Part shown: piece by piece, positions 26,023-37,772 of the stretch
How the letters are laid out: every line of letters starts with the position of its first letter
Numbering within the stretch: position 1 is the stretch's first letter
Assembly: GCA_963924555.1 (NCBI GenBank)
Contig: OZ004598.1
Location: 5,492,858 to 5,556,857 of the forward strand
Source: Crambe crambe
Taxonomy: Eukaryota > Porifera > Demospongiae > Poecilosclerida > Crambeidae
Reading direction: 5' to 3'
DNA: 64,000 nt
The notes under the pieces: model-generated
Told to the model about the DNA's origin: nothing
Databases searched by the model: none
The model's input: the letters and a program-made list of their open reading frames with translations, nothing else
Translations under genes and position numbers: made by a program

Positions 26023-29000
26023 ATGGATACAACAACAGAAATTGAGCTCTGTGATTATCTGCAAGTGAGACACGCCAAGATGGAGCCACCACCATCTCCT
26101 CCACAGTCTGGTCCCCCCAAAACTGGTGCCTCTGTTCAACAAGAACCCGCTACCTTGCCCAGTAAGCTATACAAGGTAAGTCAGTATGGATATAGATCTT
26201 AGAGTTAAAGGGTTCAGGTTGGGCTTGTCTAGATCCATTATTATAGCACAGCTGTGAACTAATTGATGCGGTAAATTGGTTGCAGTGTCGATAACCAGCG
26301 GCCAGAAGTGACCAGCATAATGTTAGGGCTATTCCAGAGAAAATATTGTGGCTGACTACCATAGAGACCTAATTGTTTTAATAGATATTATTGCCAGCTT
26401 TTATCATTATTGCTTTGTTCCATACAGCATTGGACGCCATTGTGGGTAGTTCTCAATGTGGAAATCTCCCCCAACTACAGCTATATTGGCTATTGCAAGA
26501 AAGAGTCAGACTGGCTCATTGACAGCCAAACTATAGCAAAGTGCTTCCTGGGTGCGACGTTCAAGGTGGAACGTCTACCTCCAGGCTACTCCAAGAAATA
26601 CGACAATGTTCTGCAATTGATCTTCAAAGGCTATAAACTGGATCTGGGCTTTGATTCAATGACCAAGCTAGACCAGTGGTACAAAGCTCTGGTCGTGATC
26701 TCAGGTATGTCATAATTATGTACCTGCATGATGCTTCGTGGCTAAGGGATACAGATCACGTGTCCATTTATTTATAGCAATGTTTAATATTGAAAAGCTC
26801 TGGCTTTTTGTAGACTGCAGCCTCAGTGATAAAATTGGTTCTCTTATAATAGTGTGTGGAGCACTCCTGTAGCTAGCTGTGTTATTTTAACGGGGTTCTT
26901 GAAAAACACAACATTAAAGTTTCCATGAAATTTCGTGAAATCTTACATCACATGCATGCACATGAGATCTGAAGTATGCATCTGTTATGCTACCACAGAC
27001 ATGTGAAAGTAAACTTGTTTGATACTAGCCATTTTCCAGGTAGAGATTGTTGATGCAATTCCTGCTGAATGTATACAAAACTCTCGTTGTTTATGGAACA
27101 GTTGTGTTAACTAGAGTGTACACATGCTTTCCCCAAAATGTGAAAACCCATTAGTATACTCTGCATTTGTCAGTTGTCGAGAGATTAGATCAGGAAAAAA
27201 TAACATAAAGCGTCATTTACTAATAAAGAGCTTTGGCAGTTAAGTTTGTTTATTCTTGTTGGATTGCAAGTAAAGAGCTTTGGCAGTTAAGTTTGTAGCA
27301 TTTAGCTGTTATTCTTGTTGGATTGCAAGTGGCTGGCATTCTCTTGATGGTATGTGTCTTTACAAGTGGTGACTACAGACCAATGGAGGGTCTTTCCTAT
27401 TATAGTTATGTGTAGGTAGGATGGACACTCAATGGGAGGGGGAAATTGGCTATAGAAATAGGATTCTGATTGTGATAAATGCCTGCAAATAAACTAATTC
27501 ATTGTGACTCTGTCTCATTCTGCAAGACAGGGAAAATTTCCCTGGGGAATGAAGGCATTAACTTTAAGGAAAAAGCATTGTCCTAAATATGTGTGAGCAT
27601 GAGTACTACTCAACCTATTTTTGTAAATTTCCTTGCACACTAAGCTCTTTCTTAAGTAGCTTGTATATCACATGAGGTCATATGAACATAATTATTTCCA
27701 TTCCAGTCTGTAGATTTTTGGTGATTGTTATTTTCAGTTTTTGGGATGCACTAACTTGGGGGAGATCCTTCAATATGGAGCTGTTTTATTGAACCATATT
27801 AATAGTCGAGTATCATCCAGAACAACCTGGTGTTTGGTCTGTTTTGCCCTCGGGCTAGACTAATTAGCAATAGCTTTTGGACTGGATCAAATGTTAGTGC
27901 ATTGCAGAGAATGTTAATTAACAAGCCAGCATGTTGACTTGACCTGTACAAGGCCTCATTTTTCAGTCCCTGCACAGGTCAATAATCATAGTTAGCCAGA
28001 TCATCTGTGGCCAACATTCGCTCTATAATAGCAGTTGATGTTTTCTCCCATTATCTTACAGAACGTCATCACGTGGATTTGGTGCGTTGCCATGAGCACC
28101 CAGAGTTGGAAGGAGAGTACGTGGTCCAAGTGTGTCCTTCCTCATTCCTGATCTGGAACCCCGAACAGAAGGCCAGTGCCAAACCCAGCTGGGAGTGGCA
28201 ACTCAAACACATCCGACGAGTTCATTGGCACAAGAACCTCAACAAACTGGAGGTTGAACCAGGCAGGTACGTGGACTCATGGGAGATGGGCAGGGCCAAG
28301 GGATGAAGTTGTGGACTCATGGAGATGGGTGGAGCTAATGGGATAAAGCAGTCATGGTGATTGTCACTTGAAATGAGTATGATATTTATCCTCAATAACT
28401 ATAGTCTTCCCAATACGAGTGCATTTTCAAGAAGAATTTCATTTTTCCCCTCCAGGAGTTCTGGAACAGGTGAAGGACACTTTTACTTCACTGGACATCA
28501 TTCCTATCGATTATTCCGTTCCATGAAACACATGATGTCCACCCACTCACAAGTTGGCCTCACCCCCACTAGATCCGACCCTGAGCTGCATGGGGTTCAG
28601 CGTGTGAAAGCAGAGAAGGAGGGAGGATCCGGTAGTGAGACAGATTGGACTGGTACAGGAGATGACTGGACTGGCACTTCCAATGATAGTGTATTCATCA
28701 ACTATATTCGCAGTAAACACACAGAACTCTCCAGGTTTGCATCTCCAGGGGCGTCCCCCTCCCCACCCCCTCCACCTCCTCGTGTACAATCGGAGGAAGT
28801 CTACACGAACCTGAACCCTCTCACTCTAAATCAAGACAACACATATTGCTCCATCAACACCACACTGGTAGCAAGGAATAAGTCACCATCTCCTCGTCCC
28901 CCTGCTACTACCATGCCTGACAAGTTTGCTGACTCATTGACAGATGATGATGGCTACTGCAAAATGATGATCTCAAATGTCAATAGGGCGGGGCTAAAGG

Positions 29001-29083
29001 AGGTGCATCCTACCCCTGTGGGGCCAGGATGGCAGGGGGAAATGAACAGGAGAACAAGTAATCAGAGTACAGACAGTAGGTAG
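26023..29083 (+). CDS. DOK/IRS-type docking protein with PH and PTB domains
   Basis: A receptor-tyrosine-kinase adaptor. The start MDTTTEIELCDYLQVR lies at 26023. The second exon block (about 26429-26704) looks like a PH domain, beginning HWTPLWVVLNVE and ending LDQWYKALVVIS. After a 1.35-kb intron, an IRS-type PTB domain begins near HVDLVRCHEHPELEGEYVVQ and continues through SWEWQLKHIRRVHW, EVEPGRSSGTGEGHFYF and YRLFRSM. The tail (about 28540-29083) is disordered and holds candidate phosphotyrosine sites, YTNL, YCSI, YCKM and YIRS. YTNL fits a GRB2-type YxN motif. The domain order PH-PTB-tail fits DOK, FRS or IRS families; PH plus IRS-PTB excludes FRS2, and small size favours DOK. It follows ZDHHC1 on the same strand with 156 bp between stop and start. 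Confidence 0.8.
26716..28050 (+). other. Long intron of the docking-protein gene
   Basis: This 1.35-kb intron separates the PH and PTB exons. I see no coding sequence in it. It contains an imperfect tandem duplication at about 27224-27332. Confidence 0.6.
27224..27332 (+). repeat. Imperfect tandem duplication in the docking-protein intron
   Basis: Two copies of TAAAGAGCTTTGGCAGTTAA are each followed by TTATTCTTGTTGGATTGCAA. The second copy has an extra insertion (GTAGCATTTAGCTG) between the blocks. Confidence 0.8.
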
Positions 29084-29256
29084 AAATCCATTAACTCCTC
29101 CTTTATGTTCATCCATGTCTGTCTGTTCAATAACATGCATGTTCTTTCACTGCACATAATACTTATATATTATTATGTTGTATGATTGAATGACATTGAA
29201 GAACTTATTCACCCTGTGCATGTGACGAGATGTTAATGTCTTGTACGACAATTTGT

Positions 29257-30121
29257 TCATTTTTCCTTCTTTGACTGTCTGGGGTTGGAGATCTGATTGG
29301 CCTTGTCCTTAGTCTGATTCTTCTTTGCCTTTCTCTTCATGGCTCCCACCTTGATCATCATATTCCACACCTTCCATAACCAACTGAGCTGGACAAATTA
29401 TATAAGGTAAGGGGTCGACAAAGTAACACACCATTGATTATAATTGTGCATGCTTACCACAATCAGAAAGCAATTGAAAATGATTGGTCCGGCAAACACT
29501 GTGAAAATGAAGAACCCATTGGAGTCAAAATACTGCTCCTTGGAAAACCACCTGTGGTGGAAAATTATAATCGTAGCACTTTCAAACAACAATATGGACA
29601 TGGTCCTACAAGAAGCTGTAGCTCAAACAAGGAGATGATGTTATTCCAACACCACTTCCCCAAACATCAAAGTCAACTGTAATTACTAATTATTCATAAT
29701 GAGGTCAGAGTAGTTGTACCACTCGAGGCATTCTTTTATACAGTCTTAATCTTTGTGTGTTGTAAAAGGGTCTACTCACTCGTAGTTTAGGGCAGCATAC
29801 TCATTGATTCTCTCACAGGAAAAACATAAGATAGCTGCAGAAAAGGAGAACTGGCATCTTATTCCTTCATAGAATACTCTAATGTACGCAGTGTGACTCA
29901 CTGACCAAGGACTACAAGGATGAATGCCTGGATGTACACATAGTGTTGGAGGAGAACGATACTGACACTTGTGGCCAGATGAAAGCAAAGCAAACCCAAC
30001 AGCCATGGCTCACTCCAGTCCACCTGCACGCAGTAATACCTTCTACACTACCATCATACTTGATAACGTGCAATTCATAGAAACATACCCCAAAGATAAT
30101 TTCCTGAAATAGGGAAGCCAT
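29257..30121 (-). CDS. TMEM18: Transmembrane protein 18
   Basis: A small nuclear-envelope membrane protein associated in vertebrates with body-weight control. Minus-strand exons start at 30121 ([11 protein letters not shown]) and continue with [16 protein letters not shown], which matches the TDWTEPWLMGL block of the family. Later come [11 protein letters not shown] and [20 protein letters not shown], both strongly conserved. Three transmembrane segments are visible (near 29985, 29830 and 29500). The final exon reads [20 protein letters not shown] and ends in a basic Lys-rich tail (RQSKKEK), as in TMEM18. The product is about 150-155 residues. It converges with the docking-protein gene (174 bp between stops) and diverges from the I-BAR gene. 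Confidence 0.88.
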
Positions 30122-30374
30122 GACCTTTGACCTCTAAAATACTAATTACTGTATGCAGATTGCAATGCGGACAAGTACTTGGAGGAAACTACGTCTAAAA
30201 GCGTGAAAACAATCAGTCAAGTCATAAAGGTGCCGTTGCGGATTTAGCGACCAATTCATTAGCACTTTGCAGGAGAGCCTGCGGTTGGTCGAAAAGTTCC
30301 AGCCATTCCTTGCCGCCATTTGGCATTTCGGTACTTAGCAACTATTTAGATAAGGACAAGAGGACAAAGCGCTC

Positions 30375-33300
30375 ATGTCGGACACACTGGACAAGGATTT
30401 AACTGCGTCTTCAATCGGAGACGCCTTCAAGCAATGTATTATTCACATGAAGGTATGGCTGTCTTCTGTGCTAGCTAGCTTAGTACTAGCTAATATTCCA
30501 CTGACTCCATAGTGAAGATTTGCATATATTTTGATGGGTAAACATTTCTCTTAGCAGCTGGCCATGTGGGTGGATGGTTGTAGCTACTAGCGACATACTG
30601 GGGCATGGGGTGTAGATGCCATCCACAGTTGGGGAGGTTGAGGATTCTCTGGGGATGCAATGTTTATTGTGCTCTATTGTGTACATTTTCCCTAATCTGA
30701 TCTCTCTATCTTTTGTGGTTGGGCACTGAGTGATCTGTTTATAGGTGGTCAACGTGCTGAATGGATTCATAGCTGGCTAGCAAGCACTAATGGTGACGTG
30801 TAGTCACTGAGACTGTCTGGTAGCAGCTGTGGATGAATGTAGACTTAGAACCAGTCACTTATGACCAATGCTATAGACTTCACATAACTCACATGCCTAC
30901 CAACCAATTGCTATATAATAATAATAATAATTAACTCACATGCCTACCAACCAATTGCTATATAATAATAACAATAATGATAATAATTATTTTGTCTGTG
31001 CAGGCTGGATTCCCTGTCTGGGAGGACTTCATGGTACGAGGGTTCAAACTGCATCGTCAGCTCGAGTAAGTCACACTTAACTACTGTAGCACTGGGAAAG
31101 TGCAATTTCTCAGATTTCATGGTGTTATGTAAGGGAGCACATGTATTATTTTCCTGTGGTTCGTATGTGCCATATTTTTGCTGTATTTTAATTGTTTCTC
31201 TATTCATCAACAATCAAATATTTGCAACCTCCCAGTTTGGCTCCCAGACCTCAGCTAATCTAAATATCAATAACTTAGCAACTGGATAGTAACCTAGCAA
31301 CAAGGGGATCAAATGTCCCCTCAAAGTTCCTGTGGCAGTTGCTGGTTAAGCACCTAAATTCCATGCTTGCTGGGCAATTGGTGAGTGTAGGTGATTGATT
31401 GACCTGCATGTATTTTCTCAGGAACACAGTGGCTGTACTTGGCAGCTTCATGGAAGGCTTGGGAAAAATTGCAGATTTTGCTTCAAGAGGAAGAGGTATG
31501 GAAAAACATTAATTAAACCATTAGTTTTTAGAAGATACCTAAACTTTAGCCATGTCATATTCCTTATTTGCTAGAGTATTGTTTTTGAGATGAGATAGGA
31601 TGATGATATTAGTGTGTGCATGTATAGCTGGTGGAACAAGCGATATAGGTGCAGGGTTATCCAACCTGGTCAGCTGGCACAAAGCTCAGGAATTCAAGAT
31701 TAAGGAAATCAACTCGTAAGAAGACTTACTCTTAATAATACTCTTAATAATCTATCCATAAGTCTAATTGGCGTGTGAGGAGTAGTGCAAGACTCCGTCC
31801 AGGGCTAGCTGCTTAATCTACCTCATTAGTGGACATGTATTTTTACATGTGATTAACATATTTAAGATACCACTTATTTGTCCAGCTCTGCACTTGTGTT
31901 TCTTCCACTAGCTGGGCCCAGCTAAAGGAGTTTTGTATTTGTGGAACAGTATATGTGTGTTGTGTTTGCATAAGATTGTTGGTCGGTTTGGTTTCAGGTG
32001 GTAGTAGGCTGCAGTATATTATGTAACCTTTCCTTATTGCTTATTATTTGACTTCAAAGTATTCCCAATGGATTGATTAAATGACTGCAAAGTTATCGGG
32101 TTTGAAATGTTATTATTTTCATATTGAAGGGGGGAGGGGTGGTGATGATACCCTATCATATTATCTGTTGAGCTGCAATTAGCCACACCTTCCTTTATTT
32201 GATTATTTGGCCATGCAGGGCTTTGTCATCCAAACTCCTTGTTCCTCTCCAGTCCAAGATTGAGGAGTGGAAGAAGACTACCTCACAACTGGATAAGGAA
32301 CATGAGAAAGGTATGTCCTCCTCTGGTATGCTGTGTAGCCTGTTAGCATATGTCCTTGCTGCCCAATAACTGTCTATATTTCATGCAGATATCTTGATAA
32401 CCTGTATAACACAGTACATAGGACATAATAACCCCACCTGTTGCATTTCTGAAAGACATTCTATTATGAAGACACAATGTGGTGGTGTATTAAGCTCAGT
32501 GAATAGTTTGTGCTCCTTTTCATAGGCTATTTAGCATGGTATGGAGTGCTTAGCAATCCTCATTAACACTTCCCATAATAGACCCAGCAGTTGTTGATCT
32601 GATCATGTGTGAGTGAGGCAATGGGAATGGTATGTTTAAAGCAATTATATCTTTCATCCCTTACCGTGCAATTAAATGTCAAGTTGTTAGTTGCAGGTTA
32701 ATTATTTCCTGATACTTGCTCTTTTGACCTTTGTCCTTAGTTACTAGTAGGAGCTCCCCTTTCCATACTTATGCTTACTGACATCAAGAACCAAAAATGC
32801 CTGCTCTTTTGACCTTTGTAGTTGGTTCTTGCATATCTTCCTGGCACTCCAGTTTGGTAACCCTTGCAACTCGTGATTTTTTACTAGTCTGGTTGCCACA
32901 CTTAATGAAGAAATCTCAGAAACTGTGCTGGTACATGCCAAACCCTATAGTTAAGTTTTGGGGAAAAGTCTGCTGTTGCTAGGCAGTAGTGTTGTATTGG
33001 ATATTGGCAACATTGTGTTGTCTGGCTGACTGCTGGAAATAAGGGATATTTATTGTGGTGCATCAATGTCTTTTTGTTGGTTGCGATTGTCGTGTGTCAG
33101 ATTCTTCTCATCTCTCAAAGCATACCTTGTCTCCTTCCGAGAAACCAAATGATCCAAAGCATGTCTTCTCATTTAGTGACATTTTCCTAACGAGGTTACA
33201 GGCAGACTTTTTAAAGTGTTTGAGCATGCTCACTACACAATTCCTGTAGCGTGATGCTCCCTAGGAATGCTTTAAACTTGCTGGACCAACTGGTTTTGTT

Positions 33301-36300
33301 ACGTTACATACATATATCATAGCTTCGGAGTGACAGAGCAGTTGTGACATTTTCATTGGCTTCAGTGTAGAAGTGTAGATAGGAATGCTTGAACTAACTG
33401 TGTAGGGAATGCTGGTGTTGAGCTCCAACTAGGTGTGTCTGTAGGCTCTGTATGGCTGTGTTAAAATGTTGTTGTTGTGACTGATTGCTTCAGTAATGAT
33501 AGGAGTGTGGTTGCTAGGAGTAGTAATGAACTATGGTGTTATTACACAGTTCTGCCCATGCAAAATTTGTTAACTTCCAGCAATGGTAGATACAGAGTTA
33601 TTTTCCCTATTCCTGGGTAGCTAGCTTCAATGATATGATCACTATAGGATGAAACTTGAAGTGATGTCACTCTATGCCTGCTTTGTATGTTACCTGGAAA
33701 GTTATTTCCACTCACTTCCCCAAATGGTCACTGTGTAGTTGATGCCTTGTTGACATACAACTTGTGAACTTATAGAGTGATACTGCACTGCATGCTAGTG
33801 AACTCTTCAATGTGTTTCAACACATCTCTTCTTTCATTGTTCCTTACAGAGCTGCATAAGGCGGTGAAGGAGATCAAAGAATCCACCAAAACCACACACA
33901 AGACACACAAACACATGGAGGCAAAGTTAAAGAAAGGTGTGCAGTCTTTAATTAATTCCCCTCCCCTCCCCCTCCCCCTCCCCTGGCCCTTACATTGTGT
34001 ACAATTGATCACTTTGTACAATTGGTCTTTTTTAATAGAGAAAACAGAGAAGGCCAGTATTCTTCAACACCAGTTGGACCAGCAGAAGAAGGTTTGTCGG
34101 CATGTCCTCTCTGTAGCTCTAGCTGTGTCATCTTAGCAACCATTAAAGGAGAGAAATGCTAAAAACTAACACAATTGTAGAGAATAGAGCTTCAGTTGAC
34201 TTGCAATCCTTCCATGTACACAAAACATCCATGCCAACACCCAATATCACTTTCAACACAGTCACACGTCATAATTATGAAGGCTTCAAATCACATGTAT
34301 GCAAACTAGCAGGTGTAAGTGGTATTGTGGTAGCTATGGTAAGTGGTACTTTGACGGTGTAAGTGGCGGGCTTTTGGCGGGAATTCTGATGTGCTAATGG
34401 CGGGCCTTTGGCAGGCTTTCTGGTGTATGTAAGTGGTGAGTTAGAAGTGTTGGCATGAAGGGTATGCAAGTGTAGGAGGAGGATAACCTCATTAATTAAT
34501 GTTCTAATTAATGAGGAGTATTAAAGGGACTCTAGGTTGTCATGTCAGTGTCTGCTTTGGTGCCAATGTTGATAGGCAGGGGGCATAACTGCTGCCATAT
34601 TAATTGAGAGAATGAAAACAGTGTGGTTCTAAGTGTCCTCCCCCTTCCATATTCCTGTAGGAGGTGAATCGATTGATTAGAGAGACCGAGGAGAAGGAGA
34701 GATTGAACTTGAATAAAGTGATGCTTGAAGAGCGGCGTTGGTACAGTGGGTTTGTGGCTGGATTCAGCAAGTCCTTGGTGAGTGCTGTATGCCCCTCCCC
34801 CTAGGAGCTAAGTGCCAATAGGAATGTGTTTAGCCACAACAATCTTGAAATTTGACTGGGTGGGGCACAAGGGTGCAGTCATGTGACTGAATATTCAGAC
34901 TGTTTTGTTTCCAAAGTAGCGTCATAACATTATATTAGTGGTCTTGCTCAACCCTGTGATTCAGAAAAGGAGTATTGTATGGTTGATGTGGTCTTGTAGG
35001 ATGCAGAGGTGAGTATGTTTGATGGAGTGGAGAGGCTGAAGAATATTCTGATGGAGTTAGGGGAGACCATCAGTCAACCTAATACACTTCCAGCCACTAC
35101 CAATGAGTTCATAGAGGTCAGTACTGACTCACTCTAACAAACATGATTATTATTGTTATGATTATAGAATTGGAACATTCCTTCTTCCCCACACGTGCAC
35201 CATCGTCGTCCCAGCTTGCACAACTCCTCTGCCTCCCTCACCTCCTCCCAATCACACTCTTCCCTTGGCTCACAGGACTCCATCAACATCACCGCCCCTG
35301 TCCCTCCGCCTATCCCCCCTGCCCAATGCGGGAACATCCCCATCCCTCCCCCGGCCCAAAGTGGGAACATCCCCATCGCTCCCCTGGCCCCTCAAAGTGG
35401 GAACATCCCCATCCCTCCCCTGGCCCCTCAAAATGGGAACATCCCTGTCCCTCCTCCTGCTCCCCCGGCCCAAGCTATAGCTCCTCCCATGCAACCTGCA
35501 ATGGCCCAGCAGTACTCTCAGGGCGTGGAGTACCAACAGCCAACCCATCGTTCAGCAGCACACTACCCTCAGGGCATGGAGTACCAACAGCCAACCCATC
35601 CCGCACCAGCACACTACCCTCGGGGCGTGGAGTACCAACAGCCAACCCATCCCTCACCAGCACACTACCCTCAGGGCGTGGAGTACCAACAGCCAACCTC
35701 TGCCCAGTACCCCCAGGGCATGGAGATGGCTCATCATTACCAGACCCAGTACATGGACCATGCCTCTCATGGACCACACCTCCTACAACAACATCAACAA
35801 CAACAGCAACAACAACAACAACAACAACAACAGTACTCACAAGCTCCCCCTCAGGGGTATCTCCCTCCTCCCCCACCCCCCAACTTCCCCTCTGCTTCTG
35901 ACATGTGCTATGACCCGGGGAACATGAGTACACGCCCCCTTCCTCCTGTCCCTGCCAATGTGGCTTATGATGACAACTTTGAACCAATATCAGTGCCTTC
36001 GTCCATGTCTGTGTCCCCTTCACAGGCCAGCCTCAGTTCCCACCAAAGCTCAGAGTCTGGACGTTCCCTCTCTCCTCCTGTAGGACCCTCTCGCTCCCCC
36101 AACCAGACTCGTGCCCATCTTTCCTCTCTTCAGGAAGAGGAACAGCATCAACATCCCTCTGATCTCCAGTCTGCCCTCCTTGGCAAAATACGACAAAGAG
36201 GAAACTCCTTTGATATGAACGATCCCGTCTCCTCCTCCTCTTCCTCCTCCCAGAACCAGATCCCTCCCAGTCTCCCTCGGACCTCCAGTGTGAGCAGTGG

Positions 36301-37419
36301 GCGTGTGGGTGCACCCCCTGTGGCTTACAAACCTCCCCGTGGCCCTAACAAACCCACTCGCTCATCCTCAATGAGAGTCGGGAGCTCAACATCAGGTAAA
36401 TATTTGTACTCCAGGACTCCAGTTAGCGGTAGAGCACTCCAGGCTCCAATGGAGAGAGCACTCAATGGAGTTATGTAGCAGTAGAGCACTCCAGGACTCC
36501 AATGAGTTATGTAGCAGTAGAGCACTCCAGGACTCCAATGGAGTTATGTAGCAGTAGAGCACTCCAGGACTCCAATGGAGTTACGTAGCAGTAGAGCACT
36601 CCAGGACTCCAATGGAGTTACGTAGCAGTAGAGCTCCAGGACTCCAATGGAGTTATGTAGCAGTAGAGCACTCCAGGACTCCAATGGAGTTATGTAGCAG
36701 TAGAGCTCCAGGACTCCAATGGAGTTATGTAGCAGTAGAGCACTCCAGGACTCCAATGGAGTTATGTAGCAGTAGAGCACTCCAGGACTCCAATGGAGTT
36801 ACGTAGCAGTAGAGCTCCAGGACTCCAATGAAGTTATGTAGCAGTAGAGCATTGCAATAACAAAAAGAATTGACAAGTTGGCTCACACAAAGCATGGCTT
36901 GGTTACTGTAGTCAAGCCCCACAAGAATTGCTGATTTCATGTTTTCAAAAGGGACAATATCAATTACAAACTGCCTTTGAAATCTTGTTCCTATTTGATA
37001 AGGTGGAGGAAATGTTTGTGATTTGCTTAAGCTGTAAACATGTCACTTAAATTCCCCAAAACTCCAAAGATGAAGTATAGCAGCTGTTGTGTTATAGGCT
37101 GTATATATGGATGCATGCCTGGCTATTTGCAATGGAGGAAAGAAACTGTATATTGCTAGTGGATTACATCATAGATTACATCCATTTTTTTTGTACAATT
37201 ATAGGACAAGTTCATAACATGTCACCACTCCTGCAACAGCAACCCCAGCAAAACCACGCCCCACCCCCTAACCACAATGTGGGACCCCCTCACCACGTCC
37301 TTAATCCCAACAGGAACAGCATGTACTCTAGTGACTCTGACCTGGAGGACGAAAGTCCATTTGCCAAGGCCCTCAGGGAAAAGAAACTGAAAAAGACTAG
37401 TTCTGTGCACACACGCTAG
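30375..37419 (+). CDS. MTSS1: I-BAR (IMD) protein, MTSS1-like
   Basis: An inverse-BAR protein that bends the plasma membrane outward and links it to actin. Exon 1 (MSDTLDKDLTASSIGDAFKQ) at 30375 is followed by about ten exons. The IMD domain runs to about 35118 and shows AGGTSDIGAGLSNLVSWHKA (MTSS1: RGGTREIGSALTRM), LQSKIEEWKKTTSQLDKEHE and VMLEERRWYSGFVAGF. A long Pro/Gln/Ser region follows (35160-36395) with GNIP(I/V)xPxA repeats, four VEYQQPTH-type 20-residue repeats and a polyglutamine run. The last exon (about 37207-37419) ends SPFAKALREKKLKKTSSVHT, similar to the end of a WH2 actin-binding motif. The donor at 36396 joins SSTSG to QVHNMSP. If the intron is retained a short product ends at 36478. 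The MTSS1 call rests on the IMD domain; the tail has diverged. Confidence 0.85.
30887..30980 (+). repeat. Tandem duplication in I-BAR intron 1
   Basis: ACTCACATGCCTACCAACCA with the following ATTGCTATATAATAATAA occurs twice in direct order, about 46 bp apart, each followed by a short (TAA)n run. Confidence 0.85.
31500..34660 (+). other. Introns of the I-BAR gene, short exons within
   Basis: Apart from exons near 31627-31715, 32218-32310, 33848-33935, 34039-34090 and 34661-34775, this stretch is intronic. The largest intron (about 32311-33847) shows no coding sequence. It has a direct repeat of TGCTCTTTTGACCTTTGT near 32717 and 32801. A 12-bp hairpin (CCTCATTAATTA / TAATTAATGAGG) lies at 34487-34516. 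Confidence 0.5.
36411..36852 (+). repeat. Minisatellite, 35-37-bp unit, about 11 copies
   Basis: The unit is built from CCAGGACTCCAATGGAGTTA and TGTAGCAGTAGAGCACT. Full units are 37 bp; some lack a CA step and are 35 bp. Copies differ by few bases (TTATG or TTACG). The array lies wholly in the last intron of the I-BAR gene (donor at 36396, acceptor near 37206). Open frames through it on both strands are repeat artefacts. Confidence 0.93.
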
Positions 37420-37772
37420 AAAAAGGTCCTCATAATGATTAGGAGTGTGGTTAATTTGTGTAGGGATGTGGCTTGTCAGTGTTTAGCTGATGTTAATTTT
37501 TAAATCTTTTTAATGCATTATTATATATTATTAGTGTTATATTAACACTGACATAATTATTTTCCCCTAATAATCATGTGTTTTAGCATTTAAAAAAAAA
37601 TAGATTTACAGTATTGGAGGATGTCACATACCACAATTTTTGACAAGACAAGTTCGCTAAGCAAATGCATAAATCTCATGACTAGAACTAGAAAATGCTC
37701 TGCATGTATTGTTTTGTTAACTGCTAATGTGTCAGGAGAAGACCATGTGGAAGAGACAAAGTAATGTACTCG

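Noticed and set aside
35143..35901. Long open frame rich in His/Pro/Thr overlapping the I-BAR tail exon in another frame
   Set aside because: It is a shadow of the repetitive, GC-rich tail exon; the frame joined to the IMD domain is the one with splice-site continuity and meaningful repeats.
36544..36940. Open frames on both strands over the minisatellite
   Set aside because: They arise from the 37-bp repeat unit and lie inside an intron.
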